NCBI RefSeq assembly: GCF_003119195.2
Contig: NZ_CP022260.1
Coordinates: 1 to 64,000, forward strand
Direction: 5' to 3'
DNA length: 64,000 bases
From: Azospirillum baldaniorum
Lineage (GTDB): Bacteria; Pseudomonadota; Alphaproteobacteria; Azospirillales; Azospirillaceae
Both the position numbers and the translations under genes were made by a program. Shown piece after piece: positions 36,661 to 44,575 of this stretch (position 1 is its first letter; each line of letters starts with the position of its first letter). The notes under the pieces were generated by a model. The model was not told the DNA's origin. It did not search any database and saw only the letters and a program-made list of their open reading frames with translations.

Positions 36661-36736
36661 AGGAGTGTAGCTCAATTGGTAGAGCACCGGTCTCCAAAAC
36701 CGGGGGTTGGGGGTTCGAGCCCCTCCACTCCTGCCA
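36661..36736 (+). tRNA. tRNA-Trp (anticodon CCA)
   Basis: The gene is 76 nt with a complete cloverleaf. The acceptor stem is AGGAGTG/CACTCCT, the D-arm GTAGCTCAATTGGTAGAGCAC, shown here only in outline, the anticodon loop CTCCAAA with anticodon CCA, the T-arm GGGGGTTCGAGCCCC, and CCA is encoded at the 3' end. A 7-bp hairpin (CCATCCG/CGGATGG, 36734-36757) begins within the CCA end and could aid termination or processing. In many Alphaproteobacteria tRNA-Trp precedes secE-nusG; here it stands alone in an AT-rich setting. Confidence 0.96.
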
Positions 36737-36961
36737 TCCGGCAGATGATTCGGATGGCCCCGCACACCGCGGTATCTCCCCCCTGAAATATAGAAATCTG
36801 GAAACATTGTCGGGGCTGCGATCGAGCATTCGATCCCCTTGGTTAATACACTTTTATCCTTAAGGCCCTGAACGGCCCGGCGCTACGTGGCGTTACTGCC
36901 CTATCCCGATCCTTCGCTGCCAACCCGTAGAATCGACGCATCCACCTGCGTGTGCATAGCC

Positions 36962-37046
36962 ATGTCTTGATTATCAAGACATAGTGCGGTTGTAGTCAGA
37001 TAGGCTTTTTTTTAGATAAGCTCGTCCGAAATACATAGGTATTTCG
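36962..37046. promoter_or_regulatory. Two perfect palindromes upstream of the second sigma factor
   Basis: ATGTCTTGA-TTA-TCAAGACAT (36962-36982; 9-bp arms) and CGAAATAC-ATAG-GTATTTCG (37027-37046; 8-bp arms) lie in AT-rich DNA within 165 bp of the sigma factor start. The second is framed by a run of T before (37005-37012) and a run of A after it. They look like operators or a promoter-proximal hairpin. The binding protein is unknown. Confidence 0.5.
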
Positions 37047-37122
37047 AAAAAAAGTATATCCAGTTCGTTCACGCATAGAACTTGGCGAGCGTCCCTTGAG
37101 CAAAACGCGCAAGGGACGTCAT

Positions 37123-37962
37123 ATGCAGCAAAGAGCGCAACCTTTGGGGGACACCCCCACCGGAACAGCGTTGGATCGGCGGCGGGAACCGAAACGCCCC
37201 TGGCCCTCCCTGTCCATGGCTGGATCGCCGCGGCTTCTCTCCCGCACCGGGGAGGATCTCCACGAATTGGACGATTCCGGCCTTTTGGAACGCATCGCGA
37301 CCGGAGACCAGACGGCCTTCTGGGTCTTCTGGTGCCGCCATTACACCGACCTGTTCTGGACATATCAAAGGTTGTGCAAAGGAAACAGGCAGGAAATCCA
37401 CGACTGCCTGAGCGGGCTCTGCCTCAGCCTGTCGGATGTCCTGCCCCTCTACGCGCGCTCCATCCTCAACACGCGCACCTGGTTGCGGCGCACCGCCATC
37501 AACCATTTCATCGACCGGCACCGCGCCCACCAGCGCCACCCCGTCCTGGTCGGCTCCCTCGTCGAGATCGCCTCCATCGCCGACGGGTCCAGCGGGCGGG
37601 ACGCCATGGACCCGGAACGCACCAACGCCGACCGCGCCCTGCTCGTCAAGGTCCTGGAGTCGCTCGACGGCATCCGGGATGAGCGGATGCGCCAAGCCGC
37701 CCGCATGCGCTTCATCGAGGAACAGCCCTACGCGGACATCGCGGCGGAGCTGTCCATCTCCGAAGAGCTGGCGCGCAAGTGGATCCAGCAGATCCGCAGC
37801 TATCTGCGCAGCGCCGTTCCCGATCACCGCGACCTGCTGGCGAAACCGCCGCCCGACACCCCCCAGGCTCGGCGCGCCACCAAGCACGGCGTGCTGACCC
37901 GTACCCGCCCTCCCAAGGCCGCTCCGAAGGCCCCTCCGACGACCATGAAGCCGGCGCTCTGA
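37123..37962 (+). CDS. Sigma-70 family (ECF-like) RNA polymerase sigma factor
   Basis: The 279-residue protein has an unstructured basic N-terminal leader of about 50 residues. Sigma region 2 follows (ERIATGDQTAFWVFWCRHY to TWLRRTAINHFIDRHRAH), then a linker and region 4 with a helix-turn-helix (MRFIEEQPYADIAAELSISEELARKWIQ in outline). A Lys/Pro-rich tail ends it. The ATG has an AAGGGA ribosome site 6 nt upstream; a TTG 27 bp earlier is possible. Region 2 is divergent from FecI and RpoE types, so I cannot name the group. It heads the patatin-racemase-transporter locus and its own upstream DNA carries two strong palindromes. No anti-sigma gene is visible beside it. Confidence 0.8.
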   Translation: MQQRAQPLGDTPTGTALDRRREPKRPWPSLSMAGSPRLLSRTGEDLHELDDSGLLERIATGDQTAFWVFWCRHYTDLFWTYQRLCKGNRQEIHDCLSGLCLSLSDVLPLYARSILNTRTWLRRTAINHFIDRHRAHQRHPVLVGSLVEIASIADGSSGRDAMDPERTNADRALLVKVLESLDGIRDERMRQAARMRFIEEQPYADIAAELSISEELARKWIQQIRSYLRSAVPDHRDLLAKPPPDTPQARRATKHGVLTRTRPPKAAPKAPPTTMKPAL

Positions 37963-38052
37963 CTGGCACCGCACGCCCGAGCGCAACCGAGCCCACCCCC
38001 ATTCCCAACCCTGGCGCCCACCCACCCACGGCGCCAACGACCGGAGCCATTC

Positions 38053-39117
38053 ATGCCCGACCAGACCATGCCCGCCCCCGCCGTCCAACCCGCCAACCGG
38101 AAGGGCGCCAAGCCGATCAACCTCGCGCTCCAGGGGGGCGGCGCCCACGGCTCCTTCACCTGGGGCGTGCTCGACCGCATCCTGGAGGATGGGCGCCTGA
38201 CCATCGACGGCATTGTCGGCACCAGCGCCGGCGCCATGAACTGCGCCGTCACCGCCTATGGCCTGACCATCGGCGGTCCTGAGGGCGCGCGGAGCAAACT
38301 GCGCGAATTCTGGCGCCGCATCTCCGACGAGGCGAAGAAGGGGCCGCTTCAGCCGACCCCGCTCGACAAGATGTTCAGCAAGGGGAACATGGACTTCTCC
38401 CCGCTCTGGCAGATGTTCGACGCGCTGTCGCGCATGATGTCGCCGTACGAGCTGAACCCGATGAACATGAACCCACTGCGCGACGTGCTGTCGGACGTGG
38501 TGGACTTCAAGCGGCTGCGCAAGGCGCCGGCCTGCAAGACCTTCATCGCGGCGACCGACGTCTGCGCCGGCCGGCTGAAGGTGTTCGGCCCCAAGGACAT
38601 CTCGGTGGACGCGGTGCTCGCCTCGGCCTGCCTGCCCTTCCTGTTCCAGGCGGTCCAGGTCGGCAACGCCTTCTACTGGGACGGCGGCTATTCCGGGAAC
38701 CCGCCGCTGTTCCCGCTGATCGACCAGTGCGACAGCCGCGACATCCTGATCGTCCAGATCAACCCGGTCCGCGTGCCGGTGCCGCCGCGCACCGCCCGCG
38801 AGATCATGGACCGCGTCAACACGCTCAGCTTCAACTCCAGCATGATGCGCGAGCTTCGCGTCGTCGATTTCGTCTCCAAGCTGATCGACTCCGGCGAACT
38901 CAGCCCGGACAAGCACAAGAAGATGCACATCCACACCGTCGACGCCGAAGAGGTCGTGGAGAAGCTGGGCGTCACCAGCAAGCTGAACGCCGACTGGGAC
39001 TTCCTGACCTACATGTTCGAAACGGGCCGTCACAAGGCCGAGGAGTTCCTGGATCAGCACTTCGACAAGATCGGCAGGGAATCCTCGACCGACATCAGCG
39101 CGAAGTTCCTTGCATGA
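38053..39117 (+). CDS. Patatin-like phospholipase/acyl hydrolase
   Basis: The 354-residue protein has the complete patatin Ser-Asp dyad: the oxyanion loop LQGGGAHG near 27-34, the nucleophile elbow GTSAG (about 56-60) and the DGG triplet with the catalytic Asp (WDGGYSGNPP, about 213-222). There is no signal peptide, so it is cytoplasmic or membrane-associated. It belongs to the bacterial subgroup often annotated near polyhydroxybutyrate or lipid genes, but the substrate is unknown. Its last codons overlap the alanine-racemase start by 4 bp, tying it to the next genes, while a 90-bp gap separates it from the sigma factor. Confidence 0.9.
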   Translation: MPDQTMPAPAVQPANRKGAKPINLALQGGGAHGSFTWGVLDRILEDGRLTIDGIVGTSAGAMNCAVTAYGLTIGGPEGARSKLREFWRRISDEAKKGPLQPTPLDKMFSKGNMDFSPLWQMFDALSRMMSPYELNPMNMNPLRDVLSDVVDFKRLRKAPACKTFIAATDVCAGRLKVFGPKDISVDAVLASACLPFLFQAVQVGNAFYWDGGYSGNPPLFPLIDQCDSRDILIVQINPVRVPVPPRTAREIMDRVNTLSFNSSMMRELRVVDFVSKLIDSGELSPDKHKKMHIHTVDAEEVVEKLGVTSKLNADWDFLTYMFETGRHKAEEFLDQHFDKIGRESSTDISAKFLA

Positions 39118-40295
39118 CAGGAACGCGGACGGGCCGGCGGGGCAGCACCACCGCCTGGGCGGACATCGATCTGCACGCCCTCGGCCGGAACCTGGAACGG
39201 CTGCGCCGCAGCCTTCCCCCCGGTCAGGCCGTCTTCGGCGTGGTGAAGGCGGACGCCTACGGCCACGGCGCCGGACCGGTCGGTCGGGCGCTCCAGCGGT
39301 TCGAGATCGACGGGCTGGTGGTCGCCGACATGGGCGAGGGCATCACCCTGCGGCGGGCCGGAGTCACGGCCCCCATCCTGGTCATCGACCCGCCGCTGCC
39401 CAGCCAGCTTCGGTTGCCCGCCCTGCACCGGCTGGGCGCCACCGTCACCAGCGCGGCGGAGGCGCGGGCCCTCGCCACCGCCGCCAACCGCGCCGGACGG
39501 ATGGTCGACGTGCATGTCCGGGTGAACACCGGCTTCGCCGGCTTCGGGGGGCCGCGGGCGGATCTGACCGACCTGCTGGCCGCGGTTGCCGCCGCGCCGG
39601 CGCTGCGGCTGGAAGGGCTTTACACCCACCTGTCCGGCGCCTATGGCCCTTACGAGGACGGAGGCTTGGCGGAGCTGGAGCGGTTCGGGGAGGCGGTCGA
39701 GGCGGTGCGGGCAACCGGCCTGCTGCCGCCGCTGGTCCACGCGCTCAGCAGCGCGGCGCTCGGCCGGCCCCTGCTGACCGGGGCCGCGGCGCGCATCGGC
39801 TGCACGGCGGTGCGCTGCGGCGCCGCCCTGTTCGGCATCCGCATGGTGGATGGGGAGTTGCCCCTCCCCCTCGCTCCGGTGATGAGCGTGAAGGCCCGCG
39901 TCACCCGCGTGACGGCGCTGGAGCCGGGCGACGCCGCCGATTACGCCGCCGCCAGCGCGGCACCCCGACGCACGCCGGTGGCGGTCCTGCCCTTCGGCTT
40001 CTCCGACGGTCACCACCTGCATCGGCTGGCCGGCGGGATCCTGCTGATCCGGGGGCGCCCGGCGCCGGTCCTGGGGCGCCCCTTCATGAGCAGCCTGCTG
40101 GCCGACCTGACAGACGTCCCCGGCGTCCAGCCGGGCGATGAGGCGGTCCTGATCGGGCGGCAGGGCGATCACCGGATCACCGTGGAGGACATCGCGGCGC
40201 GGTCCGGGCTGCGCCCCAGCGCAATCCCGCTTCTCGGGCCGCGGGTCGTCCGTCGCTACCGGTCGAGCGCCGCAGGGGAGGACCAAACGGAATGA
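39114..40295 (+). CDS. Divergent alanine racemase-family PLP enzyme
   Basis: The 393-residue protein has the alanine racemase TIM barrel plus C-terminal beta domain. The PLP lysine is Lys45 in VVKADAYGHG. The opposite catalytic base is likely Tyr277 (ADYAAAS, in the VSYGxxY position), and Arg234 in VRCGAALFG matches the arginine that contacts the PLP ring. Other signature sites differ. The KxDTGMGRLG motif reads RVNTGFAGFG, so the carbamylated Lys and substrate-contacting Arg are lost, GYxDG reads GFSDG, and MDM reads MSS. The fold and two-base core are kept but substrate specificity has probably changed. It overlaps genes on both sides by 4 bp. Confidence 0.85.
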   Translation: MTGTRTGRRGSTTAWADIDLHALGRNLERLRRSLPPGQAVFGVVKADAYGHGAGPVGRALQRFEIDGLVVADMGEGITLRRAGVTAPILVIDPPLPSQLRLPALHRLGATVTSAAEARALATAANRAGRMVDVHVRVNTGFAGFGGPRADLTDLLAAVAAAPALRLEGLYTHLSGAYGPYEDGGLAELERFGEAVEAVRATGLLPPLVHALSSAALGRPLLTGAAARIGCTAVRCGAALFGIRMVDGELPLPLAPVMSVKARVTRVTALEPGDAADYAAASAAPRRTPVAVLPFGFSDGHHLHRLAGGILLIRGRPAPVLGRPFMSSLLADLTDVPGVQPGDEAVLIGRQGDHRITVEDIAARSGLRPSAIPLLGPRVVRRYRSSAAGEDQTE

Positions 40296-41494
40296 GCCCG
40301 CACGTGCCGTCCGTCACCAGCCAATCCACCACCACGGGCCATCCAGCCGCGGCGATGACCCGCCGCGGCTGGATGGCCGGGGCCGCCGCCGCCGGCTTCG
40401 GCGCTCTCTGCCCGTCGCCCGCAGTCCTGGCCGCCCCCCGCCCCCTGCCGTCGGTCCGGGACGTGCCGCGGCGCTGGCGTGTCGGCTACGCCGAATCCAT
40501 GCCCTACGGCAACTACGCCGCGACGCTCGCCGCCATCCTCGGCGAGCTGGAGCGGATGGGCTGGACCGGCCCGCTGACGGGCCTGCCCTACCGGCCGGGG
40601 CAGACCGACACCGCCAGCCTGTGGTCCTGGCTGGCCGCCCGCGCCGGCAGCCCGGTCCTGGACTTCGTCCCCGACGCCCACACCACCAACCTGACCCCCG
40701 AGGGGGCCGCGGCGCTTGTGAAGCGTCTGCAGGATCCGGGCGACATCGACCTGATGATCGTCATGGGAACCGTCGCCGGCGTCGCCCTGGCGACCGACGC
40801 GCACCGGATGCCGGTTCTCGCCTTCTCCTGCACCAATCCGATCGCCGCCGGGATCGTCGCATCGGAAACCGACACCGGGCGCGATCATGTGTGGGCGCAT
40901 CTCGATCCGCTGCGCTTCCAGCGCCAGCTGACCATCTTCCACAAGACCTTCCAGTTCCGGCGGCTGGGCATCGCCTACGACGACAGCCCGACGGGACGGG
41001 CCATCGCCTCGCTGCCCGACATCGAGGCGACGGCCGAGCGGCTCGGCTTCGCACTGGTGCGCCGGCACGTCCGCGCGCCGATCGACCATCTCGACCAGTA
41101 CCGCTACGAGGTCGAGCTGACCGCCGCCTGGGAGGCGCTGTCGCGCGAGGCGGATGCCGTCTACATCACCTACGGGCGCTGGCCGCTGGACCGCTTCACC
41201 TCGCTGGCCCGGCCCTTCCTGAAACAGCGCATCCCGACCTTCTCGCAACTCGGCCCCGAGGAGGTGGAGCGCGGCGCGCTGATGAGCATCGCCCGCGCCG
41301 ACATGGCGGGCATCGGCCATTTCGGCGCCGCCACCCTCGCCCGCGTCATGGCCGGCGAGCCGCTGCGCCACCTGCCGCAGGTCTATTTCGACACGCCGTC
41401 CATCGCCTGGAACGCGGCGACGGCGGCAGCCATCGGCTACCCCATCCCCTTCCCAGCGCTGCTGGCCGCGGATTCACTGCACGGAGTGCTCTAG
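40292..41494 (+). CDS. Periplasmic ABC-type substrate-binding protein (ABC_sub_bind/TrpX-like), Tat-type leader
   Basis: The 400-residue protein has a twin-arginine-like leader (TRRGWMAGAAAAGFGAL, about 23-40, cut near LAA-PRP). A two-lobe binding fold with repeated beta-alpha units follows. Stretches such as WRVGYAESMPYGNY, DLMIVMGTVAGVALATD, PVLAFSCTNPIAAGIV and FRRLGIAYDDSPTGR resemble the ABC_sub_bind (PF04392) family that binds amino acids or related ligands. No ABC permease or ATPase lies nearby, so it probably serves as a soluble ligand sensor for the next membrane protein, whose ATG follows the stop by 2 bp. The ligand is unknown. Confidence 0.75.
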   Translation: MSPHVPSVTSQSTTTGHPAAAMTRRGWMAGAAAAGFGALCPSPAVLAAPRPLPSVRDVPRRWRVGYAESMPYGNYAATLAAILGELERMGWTGPLTGLPYRPGQTDTASLWSWLAARAGSPVLDFVPDAHTTNLTPEGAAALVKRLQDPGDIDLMIVMGTVAGVALATDAHRMPVLAFSCTNPIAAGIVASETDTGRDHVWAHLDPLRFQRQLTIFHKTFQFRRLGIAYDDSPTGRAIASLPDIEATAERLGFALVRRHVRAPIDHLDQYRYEVELTAAWEALSREADAVYITYGRWPLDRFTSLARPFLKQRIPTFSQLGPEEVERGALMSIARADMAGIGHFGAATLARVMAGEPLRHLPQVYFDTPSIAWNAATAAAIGYPIPFPALLAADSLHGVL

Positions 41495-41496
41495 CC

Positions 41497-44007
41497 ATGG
41501 CCTCACCCGGCACTCCGTCCGGCCGCTCCGGCCCCCTCCGCGCCTTTCTGGTGTCCGTGCTTCTGGTCGGGGTGACTCTGGCCTTCAGCCTGAGCATCAA
41601 TCTCGGCTCCTTCCGCCAGAACCACGCGGGCACGCTGATGGCCGCCTTCGCGGTGGTCGGCGGCAAGACCGTGGAGAACGTCCAGAACGCGCTGGGCTAC
41701 GGCAAGCCGTTGGACGACTTCTACGGGCTGGAGGCGATCCTCGACCAGCTCGCCGCCAATCTGCCCTGGGCGGGGGGGATCGGGGTGGCGGTGGCGGACG
41801 GACGCATCGTCGCCACCGCCAGGGGACGGCTCGTGGAGCCGATGCCGGAAGCCACCCTGCGCCATGCCCGCGCCGAGCTGGAGCGCCGCCCCCACTGGTT
41901 CCGGCACGACGCCGACCGCGGGTCCTACGTCCTCTATCTGCCGATCCGCAATCCCGGCGAGGCCGAGCGGGACGGCCGGCAGGCCAACGCTCCCGCCGGC
42001 TTTCTCATCATCCAGTCCGACAGCGCCAGGGTGGACGACCGCGTCGAGGAGTTCCGCGACCGCACCCTGCCGCAGCTCCTGTGGACGGGGCTGGGGACGG
42101 TCGGCTTCCTCGGCCTGACCGGTCTGGTGATGGCCTTCGGCCTGCGCCGCGCGTCGGAAGGCCGCCGGGTCCGGCTGGAGCGCCTGCGCCGGCTGCTGGC
42201 GCTCGGCGCGATGCTCGCCGCCCAGACCGCGGCGGCGGCGGAATGCTACACGCTGATCTCCACCGCCCATCTGGAGGCCGCCGAACAGGCGACCCAGATC
42301 ATCGCCCGGATGATCCGCAACGACGTCGAGTCGGTGGTCCGGCGCGGACTGGACTATGGGTCGCTGGTCGGGGTGGATGGCTATTTCGAGCGCATCCGCG
42401 CCAGCATGCCCACCCTGCAATCCATCGAACTGGCCATGCCCGGCGCAAGCCCGCCGGCGCACGACGGACGCCACATGGTGACCGGCGTTCCCTTCCTGTC
42501 GGACATGCCGGACGTGACGCTGCGCTGGCCGCTCGCCCAGGACCGCGGCGGCGAGTCGCGCGAGCTGGTGGCCGTGGTGGACGGCGACCGGGTGGCCGCG
42601 CAGCTGACCGAGTTCGGGCTGGACATGGCGACCATCCTCGTCACCTCGCTGCTGTTCATGTTCGAGATGGACCGTGCGCTCGGCGGACGGACGCGGATGG
42701 CCCATCGTTCGGGCGACGGGCGCGCCGCGGCGGGGGAGACCGGCGATTTCGCCGGCTTCATCCGCTTCTCGGCCTTTCTGATGTATTTCGGCGCCTTCCT
42801 GCCGGTGTCCTTCGTCCCGCTGCTGATGACCAGCTTCGGCGGGGAGCCCTTTCCCTTTCTGTCCCCGTCCCAGATCGCCGCGGCGCCGCTGACGGCGGAG
42901 ATGCTGTGCGGGGTCGCCGCGGCGCTGGCCGCCGGACGGTTGACCGGGCGGCTCGGCTGGCGGGCGGTCTCGCTGACCGGCTTCGCCGCTGCGGGGGCGG
43001 GAATGGCGCTGGCCGCCGTGGCGGCGATGACCGCCGACCCGCTGCTGTTCGTCCTGGCCCGCGGGCTGAGCGGGGCGGGCAGCATGGCCGGACTCATCGC
43101 CGCGAACGCCCTGATCGGGCGGCTGCGCGGGGTTTCGGATGGTTCCGCTCTGCAACCCGGCCTGTTCGCCGGCATGTACGCCGGGGTGAATTGCGGGGCC
43201 GTGTCGGGCGCCCTGCTCTCCACCACCTACGGGCCGGTGACGGTGTTCGCCGCAGGCGCCCTGATCCCGTTGGCAGGATTGCTCTACACCGCTTTCGGCA
43301 TTCCCCGCCTGCCCGGAACCGTCCCGCCGGACGCCGCGCAATGCGCGCCTGCGGCGGTTCCCTTGCCCGGCAGCGCGACGGTCCACCCACGGCACCGGCG
43401 CATCAAGGTGCCTCTGTTCCTGGCGCTGATCTCCCTGCCCACCGCGGTGGCGGCGATGTTCCTGCCTTTCTATCTGCCGCTGTTCATCGCGGACCTCGGC
43501 CTGTCGTCGGCGACTGTGGGCCGCGCCTACCTGCTGCACGGTCTGTGCGTCGTTCTGGCCGGTCCGCTGCTGACCCGGATGGCGGCGCGGCGCCTGCCGA
43601 TTCCGGGGGTGACGCTGCTGTCCGCGGCGATGATCGCCGGGGCGCTGGCCCTGTTCGGTCTCCAGGCGTCGCTGTGGACGGCCTTCGCCGCCGTGTTCGC
43701 GATCGGCTTGGCGGAGAGCTTCGGCCTGTCCGCCCAGATGCGCCACGTCGAGCTGCTGGCGGCGCGCGAGGCGCGGCGGCGCGATTCCGTGCTGGCCCTG
43801 CACGTCAACACCCGCAAGCTGGGGCAGGCCGCCGGGCCGTTGCTGTTCGGCACGCTGGCCGCCGCCGTCCCGCTGGGCGCCGGACCGGAGGGGGTTGGCC
43901 TGATCGGCGGGCTTCTGGCCGGCAGCCTGCTGCTCTTCGCTTTGCTGACGTGGCGGCGGACCGTCCCTCACCGCACAGCGCGCCAGCGGACGGAGGGCCG
44001 GCGATGA
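41497..44007 (+). CDS. Sensor-MFS fusion: two extracytoplasmic domains joined to a major facilitator transporter
   Basis: The protein is 836 residues. A membrane helix at about 16-34 is followed by an extracytoplasmic domain (35-195), helices at about 196-216 and 232-250, and a second extracytoplasmic domain (251-375). A helix at about 376-392 precedes a full MFS-like region of ten to twelve helices (about 420-830), with Gly-rich motifs such as LTGRLGWRAVSLTGF between helices 2 and 3. The first ectodomain resembles Cache/CHASE-like sensors in length and layout; I see no HAMP, kinase or cyclase domain. A sensor fused to MFS is unusual. Its partners appear to be the binding protein just upstream and the racemase. 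It overlaps the GNAT gene by 4 bp. Confidence 0.8.
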   Translation: MASPGTPSGRSGPLRAFLVSVLLVGVTLAFSLSINLGSFRQNHAGTLMAAFAVVGGKTVENVQNALGYGKPLDDFYGLEAILDQLAANLPWAGGIGVAVADGRIVATARGRLVEPMPEATLRHARAELERRPHWFRHDADRGSYVLYLPIRNPGEAERDGRQANAPAGFLIIQSDSARVDDRVEEFRDRTLPQLLWTGLGTVGFLGLTGLVMAFGLRRASEGRRVRLERLRRLLALGAMLAAQTAAAAECYTLISTAHLEAAEQATQIIARMIRNDVESVVRRGLDYGSLVGVDGYFERIRASMPTLQSIELAMPGASPPAHDGRHMVTGVPFLSDMPDVTLRWPLAQDRGGESRELVAVVDGDRVAAQLTEFGLDMATILVTSLLFMFEMDRALGGRTRMAHRSGDGRAAAGETGDFAGFIRFSAFLMYFGAFLPVSFVPLLMTSFGGEPFPFLSPSQIAAAPLTAEMLCGVAAALAAGRLTGRLGWRAVSLTGFAAAGAGMALAAVAAMTADPLLFVLARGLSGAGSMAGLIAANALIGRLRGVSDGSALQPGLFAGMYAGVNCGAVSGALLSTTYGPVTVFAAGALIPLAGLLYTAFGIPRLPGTVPPDAAQCAPAAVPLPGSATVHPRHRRIKVPLFLALISLPTAVAAMFLPFYLPLFIADLGLSSATVGRAYLLHGLCVVLAGPLLTRMAARRLPIPGVTLLSAAMIAGALALFGLQASLWTAFAAVFAIGLAESFGLSAQMRHVELLAAREARRRDSVLALHVNTRKLGQAAGPLLFGTLAAAVPLGAGPEGVGLIGGLLAGSLLLFALLTWRRTVPHRTARQRTEGRR

Positions 44008-44531
44008 GCGGCCTGCGCTTCGCCCTGCTGGAGCCGGATGCGCTGGGCACCGTCCTGGCACTCCAGCGGGAGGCCTGCGGCCCGCTGATGCACCCGCTGG
44101 GCGAGGCCGAGCTGTCGGACATGCTGGCCGGGCCACACAGAGGCCATGGGGCGGTGCTCGGCGCGTTGACCGACGACGCGCTTGCCGCCTTTCTCGCCGT
44201 GCAGTTTCCCGGTCGGGCCGACCACAATCTGGGCCGCGACTATGGCCTTCATGACGGGGACCTCGACCGGGCGCTGCACTTCACCGGCATCCTCGTGCAT
44301 CCGGACCGGCGCGGGCAGGGCCTGCACCGGCGCCTGATCGAAACCGCCGCCCAAGGGGTGCTGCCGCCGGACCGGCACCGCTACTGGTTCGCCACCGTCC
44401 GGCCCGAGAACACGGCCAGCGTGCGCGGAATGCTGTCGGTCGGCATGCATGTCTTCGCGCGCAAGCCCAAGCACGACGGCCATGACCGTCTCCTCTTCGT
44501 CCGCGACCTGTCCGCCCCGGCCGGCGGCTGA
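44004..44531 (+). CDS. GNAT-family N-acetyltransferase
   Basis: The 175-residue single-domain acetyltransferase has the acetyl-CoA pyrophosphate loop in VHPDRRGQGLHRRLIE (about 98-113; RxxGxG pattern) and a typical last strand WFATVRPENTASVRGMLSVG. No signal peptide is present. The acceptor is unknown. Its translational overlap with the sensor-MFS gene and position after an amino-acid racemase make an amino acid, peptide or exported small molecule the likely substrate. The operon's tight overlaps end here; the cyclase gene starts 45 bp later with its own ribosome site. Confidence 0.85.
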   Translation: MSGLRFALLEPDALGTVLALQREACGPLMHPLGEAELSDMLAGPHRGHGAVLGALTDDALAAFLAVQFPGRADHNLGRDYGLHDGDLDRALHFTGILVHPDRRGQGLHRRLIETAAQGVLPPDRHRYWFATVRPENTASVRGMLSVGMHVFARKPKHDGHDRLLFVRDLSAPAGG

Positions 44532-44575
44532 GGCGCCCCTTGTCACCGCAATATTGGCCCTCCGGAGACCGCCCG

